Below are positions 1 to 6,550 of a DNA stretch of 21,381 bases, piece by piece; positions within the stretch are counted from its first letter, which is position 1; each line of letters opens with the position of its first letter. The notes below the pieces were generated by a model. It saw only the letters and a list, made by a program, of their open reading frames with translations, was not told where the DNA came from and searched no databases. The DNA comes from a virus. The position numbers were made by a program, and so were the translations under genes. The stretch spans positions 1,596-22,976 of IMG/VR virus record IMGVR_UViG_3300014050_000153. One strand, 5' to 3'.

Positions 1-1
1 C

Positions 2-268
2 CGGCTGCATACGGAGTACCAGATACAGCTATGCGCATATCGTATGCTTTATCACGACCTGCACCCATTCGATGAAGATGTTGAGTATTGCAAGCTGATA
101 CGGATCGGCATGGATGGTGACTACGAAGAGCGTGATTTTCACAACTTAACCACTCAGACGGAGGTGTGGAATGCGATCCTGCGCCTCTATTCTGAATACA
201 AAAAACTAGAGGATCGCAGCAAAGGACAGACATGGCCACGGAAACGACTGCAAAAGCAGTCAAGCTGA
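2..268 (+). CDS. C-terminal part of a PD-(D/E)XK (RecB/Cas4-like) nuclease, 5' partial
   Basis: The frame is open from the first bases of the window, so the gene starts upstream. The first ATG, at 44, is internal. The visible 88 residues contain Q9-x-x-x-Y13 (QLCAY), the Q-x-x-x-Y motif that follows the catalytic D/E-x-K in RecB- and Cas4-type nucleases. An I-R-I-G strand and a helical tail with W and Y residues follow, also as in that family. The catalytic D and E-x-K would lie outside the window. Proteins of this type in phage replication operons are usually recombination or end-processing exonucleases. The 3' end overlaps the next gene by 37 bases. The fold call is inferred from one motif plus layout; a different nuclease of the same superfamily is possible. 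Confidence 0.55.
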   Translation, partial: RLHTEYQIQLCAYRMLYHDLHPFDEDVEYCKLIRIGMDGDYEERDFHNLTTQTEVWNAILRLYSEYKKLEDRSKGQTWPRKRLQKQSS

Positions 269-489
269 ACCTGTTCGCAAACAAGCGAGCAGCGGAAAAC
301 CCCAAGGCACCCAAGTTCGCCAGCCCTCGCAAGAAGGATGGGGAGAAGTGGGTGGATGAGACGGTTGAAATCCCCGCAGGCAAATACAAAGCCGCCTGCT
401 GGGTTCGTGAGGACAAGAACGGCAACAAAATGTTGTCGATCTCCCTTACTGATGTCGAAGGTTCGACAAGCGGTGGCGATATTTTTTAG
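232..489 (+). CDS. Small basic protein of the replication operon, possibly ssDNA-binding
   Basis: This 85-residue protein has a Lys/Ala/Pro-rich N-terminal 45 residues and then a short beta-rich part (about 46-76). It ends Gly-Gly-Asp-Ile-Phe, a short acidic/hydrophobic tail loosely like the tip of SSB proteins. The start follows AAAGGACAGAC directly before ATG, a good ribosome site of the same design as several genes of the minus-strand operon. It sits between two nuclease genes and upstream of the helicase, so a role in replication or recombination is likely. I do not recognise the family. The SSB-like reading rests only on tail, charge and position and is weak. Confidence 0.7.
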   Translation: MATETTAKAVKLNLFANKRAAENPKAPKFASPRKKDGEKWVDETVEIPAGKYKAACWVREDKNGNKMLSISLTDVEGSTSGGDIF

Positions 490-513
490 TCGCACCTAGC
501 TGAGGGAGCCGAG

Positions 514-916
514 ATGCCGATCAATTCCTGCGCAAAGGGCAAGCGTGGTGAAAGAGCGTGGAGGGATTTTCTTCGCTCGATTGGTGTCTCGGCTCCGCCG
601 AGGCCGTCAATTTTCTGGATCGCCTGACTCACCAGATGTGGTTTCCGATGACGGCTTCCACTGGGAGGTTAAGTGGGTTGAGAACCTCAACATTCACAAG
701 GCCGTTGAGCAGGCGGTAAGGGACGCTGGCAAGGACAAGCTGCCAGCCGTTGCCTTCAAAAGGAACAACACTGGCTGGACGGTAGCCATGCGTGCTGAGG
801 ATTTTTTCAGGGCTGTTCATGGAAAGACCAGCGATTGCTGGCCTTCTTGGCTCAAGGCTCGTGACGAATCATTCCAGAAGCATGCGGATGCTATTGGGAA
901 ATGGATTAAATCATGA
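514..916 (+). pseudogene. Holliday-junction-resolvase-like PD-(D/E)XK nuclease, split by a +1 frame change
   Basis: Two overlapping frames together make one protein. From ATG 514 (after GAGGGAG) the first frame gives 27 residues with the K-G-K-R-G-E-R-A-W N-terminus typical of phage PD-(D/E)XK resolvases, then drifts and stops at 625-627. The second frame, open from GTG 545, continues the family with R-R-G-R-Q-F-S-G, S-P-D-V-V, W-E-V-K and a downstream Q. Skipping one base near 595 joins them into about 133 residues with E13, D41, E51-x-K53 and Q66 in the usual order. The stop overlaps the helicase ATG. The cause may be a real mutation, an assembly error or a programmed +1 shift. No classical slippery site or stalling stop codon is seen at the junction, so error or mutation is more likely. 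The downstream frame alone lacks the N-terminal glutamate helix. Confidence 0.75.
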
Positions 917-2202
917 GCGACTATAACCTTTTTGACTTGGAGTTGGAGAAGTCGGTGCTGGCCACGGCCATTGCAGATCAGGATGTTCATCGTGATGTTT
1001 GCGGATGGTCTTCCGACTTGTTTGGAAGCCCTGTCGCAAAGTCAATGCACACGGCCATCTGCAGGCTGAGCGCAAGGGGGGCACCCGCTGACCCTCTTTT
1101 GATCCTTGGCGAATTCAAGAACGGCGAGAGACAGATGATGCAAAACTATCTTGCCGACATCATGTCCAAGCCGCTTCTTCCAAACAGAAAACATCTCACC
1201 AGCTTTGAGGACAGGCTTGTCGAGATGGCTCGCTTGCGCTCCATGCATCAGGCTGCAGAGGAATCCCTTCACCTGATCAGGGCTGGGCACAAGTCAGCCG
1301 AGGTGGGTGCCGCAATGGAGCAGTACTCCAGTTCAACATTCAGCAGGCAAAAGGGCGTTGATATCGGCGATGCGGCCATGTCGATAACCGAAAGGGCTAG
1401 GCACCTGATCCGCACTGGATGCGCCTATGCTGGGATTCCGACTGGGTACCCAGAGCTGGATCACTGCATCGGCGGGATGACCAACGGCCATTTGATTTTA
1501 TTGGCTGGGTTCACAAACATGGGGAAGTCGGCATTTGCAATACAGCTTTGTTATCACGCACTGAAGACTGGGCACCAATGTGGCTACATCTCGATGGAGC
1601 TTTCCGCCTCGGACATTGCCGAGCGTCTGATTGCCCTGTCTGGTGAGATCAGCACCGACGAGCTGCGAACCCTCGGCAAGATGACTCCCGAGCAGTTGGA
1701 GCGTTTGGACAAGGTGGCCATGAGGATGAAAGAACTTCCGCTGGTTGTGATGGACAGACCGACATGGTCGATGCACGAGGTTCGTGCCGAGGCTCGCAGG
1801 CTCAAGCGCAAGGGATGTTCGCTGCTGGTAATTGACCTGCTCGGGAAGGTTCATGTGGACACCAAGAAGCAGGACAGCCGTGCCAGAGAGCTGGAAATGG
1901 TTGCGTCCCAGACGAAGTCGTTGGCCAAGGAACTGGACATGCCAATCCTTGGCTGCGTCCAGCTAAATAGACAGAGCGTATACGAGGCTCAGGCCGAACT
2001 GCACCACCTCAAGGACTCCAATGGTCTGGCCGAGAACGCCGACGAGGTTCTCATTCTTGATCGGAGGAACCCGAAGCTGAATGACTGCAGGCTTTTCGTG
2101 AAGGTTCGCAAGTCCCGCAGGGGATCAAACAGTGCAGACATCCCATTCAAGTTCGATCCGAAGCATCAGTCCTTTAAGTACGAAGCTCCAGAGGCGTTGT
2201 GA
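913..2202 (+). CDS. dnaB: DnaB-family replicative DNA helicase
   Basis: This 429-residue protein has the two-part layout of DnaB. A helical N-terminal domain spans about 5-125, and a RecA-like SF4 helicase core about 165-425. Visible motifs are Walker A A-G-F-T-N-M-G-K-S (198-206), S-M-E-L with catalytic Glu229, Walker B L-L-V-I-D (304-308), Q-L-N-R (350-353), L-K-D-S-N-G-L-A-E-N-A-D (366-377) and the basic V-R-K-S-R-R-G (398-404). It unwinds the fork as a hexamer. After Walker B the usual D-Y-L-Q is replaced by D-L-L-G, and Walker A has F-T-N where R-P-S is common, so it is a diverged phage version. No primase or polymerase is visible here. The ATG overlaps the previous stop (ATGA). The identification is secure. 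Confidence 0.95.
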   Translation: MSDYNLFDLELEKSVLATAIADQDVHRDVCGWSSDLFGSPVAKSMHTAICRLSARGAPADPLLILGEFKNGERQMMQNYLADIMSKPLLPNRKHLTSFEDRLVEMARLRSMHQAAEESLHLIRAGHKSAEVGAAMEQYSSSTFSRQKGVDIGDAAMSITERARHLIRTGCAYAGIPTGYPELDHCIGGMTNGHLILLAGFTNMGKSAFAIQLCYHALKTGHQCGYISMELSASDIAERLIALSGEISTDELRTLGKMTPEQLERLDKVAMRMKELPLVVMDRPTWSMHEVRAEARRLKRKGCSLLVIDLLGKVHVDTKKQDSRARELEMVASQTKSLAKELDMPILGCVQLNRQSVYEAQAELHHLKDSNGLAENADEVLILDRRNPKLNDCRLFVKVRKSRRGSNSADIPFKFDPKHQSFKYEAPEAL

Positions 2203-2435
2203 ATATAACTGTTAGCGTAGCAAAAATTGGTAAAAGGTATCATTTGACTACCAAGAGCTGGCTGCATGAATGTCCTCTCGGCGGAAGATGGATAATGGGT
2301 GGCAAAGTCCCAGAGCTGGGATGGGAACATGACTCAAAGTCGGATGCCGAGAAAGCGAGGGAGCAGTGGCAGTCTTATATTCAAGAACGGCAGACCGACA
2401 AAAAAAAATCATCTCGTCGAAGGGCAGCGAAGTGA
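2199..2435 (+). CDS. Small hypothetical protein, 78 aa
   Basis: The gene starts with GTG overlapping the helicase stop (GTGA), so it is probably translationally coupled to the helicase. The protein is mixed in character, with several Trp and Gly in the middle (around 20-45). An A-E-K-A-R-E helix follows, and the C-terminus (65-78) is strongly basic and Lys/Arg-rich, which would suit nucleic-acid contact. A run of eight A residues near 2400-2407 lies inside the gene. I do not recognise the family. Its place suggests an accessory replication factor, but that is position only. Confidence 0.65.
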   Translation: MNITVSVAKIGKRYHLTTKSWLHECPLGGRWIMGGKVPELGWEHDSKSDAEKAREQWQSYIQERQTDKKKSSRRRAAK

Positions 2436-2632
2436 CGACATTCTCAGATCCAACCAAGCGCAGTCTGGAGGTAGGACTTCAGCAGGCAACAGAATGCAAT
2501 GAGCGTCTGTGGCTTCACAACCGAAGAATGCATGACGCACTTCAGAAGGTGGCTGAGTGGCTTGATGGCATCGGGGACAAGCCAGACTGGGAGGCTAGGG
2601 TTCGGGCAAGCCTTGAGGACAACAAGCCGTGA
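2432..2632 (+). CDS. Small helical hypothetical protein, 66 aa
   Basis: The frame is open from 2366, but I place the start at GTG 2432, which overlaps the previous stop as GTGA, the pattern of its neighbours. The product is mainly helical, with heptad-like spacing across residues 10-45 (Leu, Leu, Leu, Met, Leu, Val). It ends with a short Asp/Trp-containing segment. It may be a small coiled-coil protein. The family is not recognised and the function unknown. An upstream start at ATG 2366 is possible but would overlap the previous gene by 70 bases. Confidence 0.6.
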   Translation: MTTFSDPTKRSLEVGLQQATECNERLWLHNRRMHDALQKVAEWLDGIGDKPDWEARVRASLEDNKP

Positions 2633-2820
2633 ACTGCATGTCCGACTACTGCAATCTTCATGTGAATGGGAAAGTCATACCGCCAAGCAAATGGTCGATA
2701 AGATGGGAGGATGATGGTGATTTTATTGGGTACTATTTTGATGGAAGTCGTGAATACGGAATTCAGTCGTCCGAAATTGAGATCCATGACCCAGCCTACG
2801 GAAGGGTATTCCCAAAATGA
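2629..2820 (+). CDS. Small hypothetical protein, 63 aa
   Basis: It starts at GTG 2629 overlapping the previous stop (GTGA). ATG 2638 is an alternative only three codons on. The sequence is acidic and aromatic, with strands likely around V-N-G-K-V-I and G-Y-Y-F-D-G and a Y-G-I-Q-S-S-E-I-E-I stretch, so a small beta-rich domain is probable. The stop overlaps the next ATG. There is no recognisable family and no motif that assigns a function. Confidence 0.6.
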   Translation: MNCMSDYCNLHVNGKVIPPSKWSIRWEDDGDFIGYYFDGSREYGIQSSEIEIHDPAYGRVFPK

Positions 2821-3038
2821 TTTTACAGTTGAACCCAGAGATATGGATGATGACCCCAAGGGGTGAGGGTATGGCGTTCCTCGTTACAGATTACGGACTC
2901 GATCACAACAAAGTCTTCACGGTTCTTTTGCAGTCTGGTGATGTCCTTGATTTCGACATGAAAGACTGTCGTCGATGCGAGAATGCAACCTACGGACTTG
3001 TGAAATTTCCAGAACCACCAGCACCCCACTATCCATGA
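2817..3038 (+). CDS. Small hypothetical protein, 73 aa
   Basis: The ATG overlaps the preceding stop (ATGA). The protein looks beta-rich, with a pattern of short strands (T-V-L-L-Q-S-G-D-V-L-D-F). It carries two nearby cysteines (C51 and C54 in D-C-R-R-C) and ends in a proline-rich tail. Two cysteines three apart could be half of a metal site, but no second pair is present. It belongs to the string of small coupled genes between helicase and hydroxylase. The function is unknown. Confidence 0.6.
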   Translation: MILQLNPEIWMMTPRGEGMAFLVTDYGLDHNKVFTVLLQSGDVLDFDMKDCRRCENATYGLVKFPEPPAPHYP

Positions 3039-3364
3039 CAATATCAGGATCAATTCAGCCCAGACTTGAGATAGTCAGGAGAACGCCAAACTCGGAGATG
3101 CTGGCGAGGATTGCTTACGACAATGTCCTGTCGGTGATGGGAAAGAATCTTGCCAATGGGAAGCATGAGGATGGTGGGTGGAACGAGGGTGCCGAGGCCA
3201 GCCCTAAGTGGCACCTGCACCGTGTGGTACGCCATTGCGTACAGGCCATGATGCTGATGGATGGGGTGGAGCCGAAGGACAGGGAGACGATTGAGATCCA
3301 TGTAAGGCATGCGCTCGCAAGGTCAACCCTTGCGCTGGCTCAGGTAACTGGAGCAGCGACATGA
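3035..3364 (+). CDS. DUF5664-like / dATP-dGTP diphosphohydrolase-like small helical protein
   Basis: I choose ATG 3035, which overlaps the previous stop, over the ATG 60 bases upstream; this gives 109 residues. The central part has a G-G-W-N-E-G stretch, then W-H-L-H-R-V-V-R-H, then a H-V-R-H-A-L-A-R helix. This order resembles the N-W-x-x-G ... R-H ... H-L-x-H-A layout I associate with DUF5664 and related small phage nucleotide hydrolases. Such helical proteins act on deoxynucleotides or have unknown roles. The match is by eye and partial; the acidic metal ligands of MazG proteins are not obvious. Its place beside replication genes fits nucleotide metabolism. Treat the enzymatic label as tentative. 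Confidence 0.6.
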   Translation: MTISGSIQPRLEIVRRTPNSEMLARIAYDNVLSVMGKNLANGKHEDGGWNEGAEASPKWHLHRVVRHCVQAMMLMDGVEPKDRETIEIHVRHALARSTLALAQVTGAAT

Positions 3365-4095
3365 GCTGCAGAAACTCGTCTTGCAAAAACAGCTTGCAAT
3401 GCCAAGGAGGCGAAGTAGGTGTGTCAGTGGAAGCGGTGCATAGCGGGTCGGGAGATCCGACCACAGGTAAAAGTGTCTGTTCCTCAGCGTCGAATTACCT
3501 TGTTCAACACACCGCTTCCGCTTTTTTAGCGCATCATCCAACTGCTAAGCAGGACATTACATCTGCCGTATGCATCCCAGATGTATTCACTCCAACAGAA
3601 TGCATGACAATTATTTGCGAGGCACAGGCTGTCGGCATGGAGAGAGCAAAGATCCTACGAGATGGTAAATCAATTAAGAGTTATGGGAGGACATGCTCGG
3701 CGGTGTGGCTCCCGAGGAAGGTCGGCAGGGAATGGATGTATCAGCGTGTGGTCAATGCCTCCCTAGATGTTAACGATCAAAATTACAGGTTTCAACTGGA
3801 CGACATACAGTCTCTTCAGGTTTTGGAATACAGAATGTTCCAGCGTTTTTATTGGCACTACGACACATTCATCGATAGCAGGAGAAAGCTGACGGCTGTC
3901 TTCAATTTGTCAGACCCAAGGGATTATGTCGGAGGTGGCCTGAGGATTATCGGGACGATCTATAATAAGTGGTGGCTTCGCCAGCGTGGTGCTGGCGTTT
4001 GGTTCCCCAGCTTTGTACGCCATTCCGCCAAGGCTCCGCTATGGGGAAGGCGGTGGGTTCTGGTTGCTTGGCTCCTTGGAGAGGAATTCAAATGA
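3361..4095 (+). CDS. 2OG-Fe(II) oxygenase, prolyl-4-hydroxylase-like
   Basis: The double-stranded beta-helix core is clear. It has iron ligands H166-Y-D168, then a G-G-G-L-R-I strand, the distal R-H221-S-A ligand and a basic residue (R230/R231) in G-R-R-W-V-L-V-A-W for 2-oxoglutarate (numbering from ATG 3361). Phage proteins of this kind hydroxylate protein or nucleic-acid targets; the substrate here is unknown. The start is a problem. ATG 3361 overlaps the previous stop and GTG 3421 follows AAGGAGG, but both add 45-65 odd residues before the domain. No ATG, GTG or TTG lies between 3439 and 3603. An ATT at 3556 after AAGCAGGAC would give a normal-looking 179-residue enzyme and leave 3365-3555 as a leader. 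Enzyme class is secure; the start is not. Confidence 0.85.
   Translation: MSCRNSSCKNSLQCQGGEVGVSVEAVHSGSGDPTTGKSVCSSASNYLVQHTASAFLAHHPTAKQDITSAVCIPDVFTPTECMTIICEAQAVGMERAKILRDGKSIKSYGRTCSAVWLPRKVGREWMYQRVVNASLDVNDQNYRFQLDDIQSLQVLEYRMFQRFYWHYDTFIDSRRKLTAVFNLSDPRDYVGGGLRIIGTIYNKWWLRQRGAGVWFPSFVRHSAKAPLWGRRWVLVAWLLGEEFK
3429..3527 (+). ncRNA. Candidate three-way-junction RNA ending in a U-tract
   Basis: A perfect 10-bp pairing joins 3429-3438 (GGAAGCGGTG) with 3510-3519 (CACCGCTTCC). It encloses a 6-bp hairpin (GGTCGG 3446-3451 with CCGACC 3457-3462, loop GAGAT) and a second arm (AGGTAA 3465-3470 with TTACCT 3495-3500). Six T follow at 3522-3527. This looks like a folded leader or terminator RNA rather than chance. 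It lies in the stretch where the start of the hydroxylase gene is uncertain. It does not fit a tRNA or any riboswitch class I know. Confidence 0.4.
3541..3552. promoter_or_regulatory. Dispersed palindrome, copy 1 (ACTGCTAAGCAG)
   Basis: Stem CTGC/GCAG (or CTGCT/AGCAG) around TAA. Identical 12-mers occur at 9485, 12121 and 20777. This copy lies just before the possible ATT start of the hydroxylase, the same kind of place as the other copies. Confidence 0.5.
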
Positions 4096-4382
4096 CCCAT
4101 CGCATCATTGAGATGAGCGTCAAAAACAGGGAGTGGCTTAGGCACATTGCTCCCGAGGCAATTCTAGTTGATGGTTTTGACGATTGCATCATTGGGGTTG
4201 GACACCGTGGGGGTGGTGGTGGTTCTGTAATTGTTTACGACAGGGAACAAATTATCACAAAGCTGGTCGAGAGGGACGGCTTGGAATACGACGAGGCCGA
4301 GGATCATTTTGATTACAACATAGCAGGCACATATCTGGGTGACAGAACACCGATCTTTGCCGATACGGATTGGAAAAAATAA
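4092..4382 (+). CDS. Conserved phage hypothetical protein, 96 aa
   Basis: I start it at ATG 4092, which overlaps the hydroxylase stop (ATGA). The frame is open from 3969, but that part shadows the hydroxylase. The sequence has the pattern of a common small phage family of unknown function: an I-L-V-D-G-F-D-D-C-I-I-G-V opening, a central V-Y-D-R strand, an E-Y-D-E-A-E-D-H-F-D-Y-N helix and a closing Y-L-G-D-R-T-P-I-F. A Gly-rich loop of five glycines lies at about 36-42. Members usually sit in replication or accessory early operons, as here. No enzymatic motif is evident. Confidence 0.8.
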   Translation: MTHRIIEMSVKNREWLRHIAPEAILVDGFDDCIIGVGHRGGGGGSVIVYDREQIITKLVERDGLEYDEAEDHFDYNIAGTYLGDRTPIFADTDWKK

Positions 4383-4936
4383 TGGACGGCTCGGTCGTTG
4401 TTCGGCTTGAGCGTTATGAAATGGAGCTGGCCAGCTTGGTCGGCAAGGCGAGAAACCTTTCAGCAATCGTGAGGCAGTCCAAGGATGTTTACCCATGCGA
4501 CTCCCAGAGCGCATGGGGTCAGCATATTGATGGTGCTGGTGCCGAGCTGGCGTTTGCAAAGTTTATCGGACTGTATTGGGATGGCTCCGTAGATACCTAC
4601 AGGAGCGGAAGCGGAGACCTTCCGTATACCCAGATCGATGTGAAGCACTCGAGGGATGGGAAGTGGAAGGTGAAAGAAAGGGACAGGGGGGAATTGGTTT
4701 TGGTAAGGGGCACGATGCCCGAGTATGTGATCGAGGCGTATTGCAACGCAGATAATATAAAGAAATACAAACCTGCCTACTGCGATCCGACAAAGCTGTG
4801 GCTCATACCAGACGACGAGATGCGCAGGGATTTCTCTGTGCTCCGTAAAAAAATCTGGCGCAGGGCATTCGAGGCAAGGGAGGGATTGAACCAGCCCAAG
4901 CCCGAGAGTCCTAGCGTGTCACATAACTATATTTAG
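4382..4936 (+). CDS. PD-(D/E)XK-like phage protein of unknown role, 184 aa
   Basis: The start is ATG 4382, overlapping the previous TAA as TAATG; an in-frame TTG at 4370 is less likely. After a helical N-terminus comes G-A-G-A-E55-L-A helix, then S-G-S-G-D79-L, then I-D86-V-K88 and a hydrophobic strand L-V-L-V-R-G. E, D and D/E-x-K in this order and spacing are the signature of PD-(D/E)XK nucleases. The C-terminus (W-L-I-P-D) is also typical of a widespread phage hypothetical family with this layout. A DNA-cleaving or DNA-binding role is inferred. It is the last gene of the left operon and overlaps the last minus-strand gene tail to tail by 26 bases. Confidence 0.75.
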   Translation: MDGSVVVRLERYEMELASLVGKARNLSAIVRQSKDVYPCDSQSAWGQHIDGAGAELAFAKFIGLYWDGSVDTYRSGSGDLPYTQIDVKHSRDGKWKVKERDRGELVLVRGTMPEYVIEAYCNADNIKKYKPAYCDPTKLWLIPDDEMRRDFSVLRKKIWRRAFEAREGLNQPKPESPSVSHNYI

Positions 4937-5087
4937 CTAGGACATTCGCAGCCTCACGAGAGGCGGACGAAAGCAGGATCAGGCAAAGGGAGGCAACCAG
5001 CCCGATGCAGATGCCAATGGCTATCAGCGTCCTGCACCTGATCTCGTTGTCCCGCCTGTCCACCGACAATGTGATGTTCCTCAGCAT
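4911..5087 (-). CDS. Small single-pass membrane protein, 58 aa
   Basis: This is the last gene of the leftward operon. The start at 5087 has a near-perfect AAAGGAGGT seven bases upstream. An in-frame ATG at 5108, overlapping the previous stop, would add seven residues. The N-terminal 22 residues are polar and charged; one hydrophobic helix follows (L-I-A-I-G-I through L-C-L-I-L-L, about 23-42), then a short soluble tail. It could be a lysis, superinfection-exclusion or membrane-anchoring protein; nothing decides among these. Its 3' end overlaps the convergent gene. Confidence 0.65.
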   Translation of the reverse strand: MLRNITLSVDRRDNEIRCRTLIAIGICIGLVASLCLILLSSASREAANVLAKYSYVTR

Positions 5088-5104
5088 GTTTTTGTTACCT
5101 CCTT

Positions 5105-5380
5105 TCATCTGTCCTGAATCATCGGAATCTCGAACCGTGTGTTGAATCGGGACTCCAGCCACTCGTCGATTGCGATGAGCGACTCGATGATTTCGGTTTT
5201 TTCTTTTGTGCCAGTGGCCTTCGCCATCACCTCGGTCTTTCCGCACCTCGCCATGTGCCTAAGCCATTGCCACTGGCTAAGGCGTGGGCATGAGCGGTTG
5301 GACTCACGGTGTGATGGTCTGGCCTTGATCCTTCTGGTCACGATGTTGCTGGCCGACCAAGGGGAAGAGGCGTTCTTCAT
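5105..5380 (-). CDS. Small basic hypothetical protein, 91 aa
   Basis: The start is ATG 5380, six bases after AGGAGG and overlapping the CopG-like gene's stop (ATGA). The first 40 residues are rich in Arg, Ser and Lys, with a W-Q-W-L-R-H-M-A-R segment. The second half is helical and acidic (T-E-I-I-E-S-L-I-A-I-D-E-W-L). A basic, possibly nucleic-acid-binding part and an acidic helical part may be separate units. The family is not recognised. Co-translation with the RHH protein hints at a linked role, though such coupling is the rule in this operon. Confidence 0.6.
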   Translation of the reverse strand: MKNASSPWSASNIVTRRIKARPSHRESNRSCPRLSQWQWLRHMARCGKTEVMAKATGTKEKTEIIESLIAIDEWLESRFNTRFEIPMIQDR

Positions 5381-5514
5381 TTGCCAACCTCCTGCGAAAG
5401 CCACCTGTCGATGGCCTCCCGCACGATGCTGGCAATCGAGCGACTGCCGTTTTCCCTTGCATATTTCATCAGCCTCGCCATCAGATCGTCACCCAAGCTG
5501 ATCGATATCCTCAT
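5377..5514 (-). CDS. CopG/Arc-type ribbon-helix-helix DNA-binding protein, 45 aa
   Basis: This short gene begins M-R-I-S-I-S-L-G-D-D-L. That is the single beta strand of the ribbon-helix-helix fold, then helix A (L-M-A-R-L-M-K-Y-A-R), the G-S-R-S turn, and helix B (I-A-S-I-V-R-E-A-I-D-R-W-L). The S-R-S-I-A-S-I-V-R-E-A-I pattern is the family hallmark. RHH proteins bind short palindromic operators as dimers, usually repressing their own or nearby promoters. The ATG overlaps the upstream stop (ATGA) and the stop overlaps the downstream ATG. It is a candidate reader of the ACTGC/GCAG palindromes in this window, though that link is only a hypothesis. Fold confidence is high. Confidence 0.85.
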   Translation of the reverse strand: MRISISLGDDLMARLMKYARENGSRSIASIVREAIDRWLSQEVGK

Positions 5515-5693
5515 GGCATCTCCTCTGGGATTTCCTCGAGGGCATCCCGCACAGCCTCCTCGGCTGTGGATTGAGCGTGTTCCACGAGTTCGTCGTCGTT
5601 CCCGATGACTCCCTCGTCACGCAGTTTCTCGACGATGCGTGAGGCAATCGCCTCGATGGTTTCGCTGTCGTCGATGACCTGTCTTATTGTCAT
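5511..5693 (-). CDS. Small acidic helical protein, 60 aa
   Basis: I set the start at ATG 5693. It overlaps the previous stop and sits after GGGAGGAG; the longer frame to 5762 is a read-back into the preceding gene. The product is very acidic and almost all helix. It contains I-V-E-K-L-R-D-E-G-V-I, and ends E-E-I-P-E-E-M-P. An acidic 60-residue protein encoded just before an RHH protein could be an antitoxin-like or DNA-mimic partner, but no toxin is evident and I infer nothing firm. Confidence 0.65.
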   Translation of the reverse strand: MTIRQVIDDSETIEAIASRIVEKLRDEGVIGNDDELVEHAQSTAEEAVRDALEEIPEEMP

Positions 5694-6550
5694 GATCTTG
5701 ACTCCTCCCGACTGCCAAGCAGTTGCCTCGCTGCCTTGAAAAGCTGGATGAGTTTCCAACATTCCTTGCCCCGCAACTTCTCATCATGGATCGTGAACTG
5801 CAGGTTGAGATTGCAGTCGATGTGCGATGCGTTGTTGCCGTGCACGGCCAGCGTGACAGCCACCTTTCCGTTCTTCTTGGTTACCGTGCGGGTTGGCCAA
5901 CTGCCCCTCTGGCAGTCCTCGTAGGAGCGTAGGTCACCCTCACGAAATGGATCGATGTTGTAGATGAGCTGACTGTCGTCCGACTGGGCGGGGATCTTTT
6001 TCTGCACGCCAGCAAGGCGGTACAGTGCCTTGACCGTGGCACGGTTCCTCCTGCGTTGTACGGAATAGTACTCCCTGTCCGCCTCGTACTGCTTGAGCAG
6101 TTTCTGCCCGAGGAGTTTCAGCTCGACGATGAGCGATGCCACATAGGGAATCGACTCGGCGTTGAATCTCCACTTGGTTGGCAGGTTGTGCTTCTGCCCG
6201 ATGATGTCTCCCCATACGGCGTAAACGCATGGAGCCTCACCACGGTGACAGGTCAGCGTAACCCTGAACTGATTATCAGACGGCAGGGTGATGCTGTACT
6301 TGTCTTTGTACTCGTCGGACTTTTCGCTGATGTAGTCACGAACCCTCCACAACTGCTCGCTGAGTGCAGAGCTATTCCACCCTCGGAGCCTTGTCGCCTT
6401 GCCCAGCTCGGGGATTTGCCCAGCCAGTTTCAGCGTCACGCCATTCTTCAGGATGCGCTCGGCCACATCCCTCGGCAGGCGTTTGAACAGGTTCTGTCTT
6501 GTGATCCACAGCTCATTGCCCTGCGGTGCTCTTTGTCTTTTGATGCTCAT
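5690..6550 (-). CDS. Hypothetical protein, 286 aa
   Basis: Not recognised. The first 60 residues are basic and helical (R-Q-N-L-F-K-R-L-P-R-D-V-A-E-R-I). A middle part follows with strands and a C-H-R-G-E-A-P-C segment (two Cys six apart), then a long helix rich in Leu, Lys and Tyr (about 140-180) and a beta-rich region with alternating hydrophobics (about 220-260). A second helix and an Arg/Glu/Ser tail close the protein. The ATG overlaps the upstream stop (ATGA). It sits downstream of the VWA gene and may belong to that module. No catalytic motif is evident. Confidence 0.8.
   Translation of the reverse strand: MSIKRQRAPQGNELWITRQNLFKRLPRDVAERILKNGVTLKLAGQIPELGKATRLRGWNSSALSEQLWRVRDYISEKSDEYKDKYSITLPSDNQFRVTLTCHRGEAPCVYAVWGDIIGQKHNLPTKWRFNAESIPYVASLIVELKLLGQKLLKQYEADREYYSVQRRRNRATVKALYRLAGVQKKIPAQSDDSQLIYNIDPFREGDLRSYEDCQRGSWPTRTVTKKNGKVAVTLAVHGNNASHIDCNLNLQFTIHDEKLRGKECWKLIQLFKAARQLLGSREESRS

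Noticed and set aside
3419-3520. A tRNA-like element (paired ends, several arms)
   Set aside because: The closing stem is 10 bp, no T-arm with a TTC-A-A loop pairs next to it and no anticodon arm of 5+7 fits. It is better described as an unclassified structured RNA.
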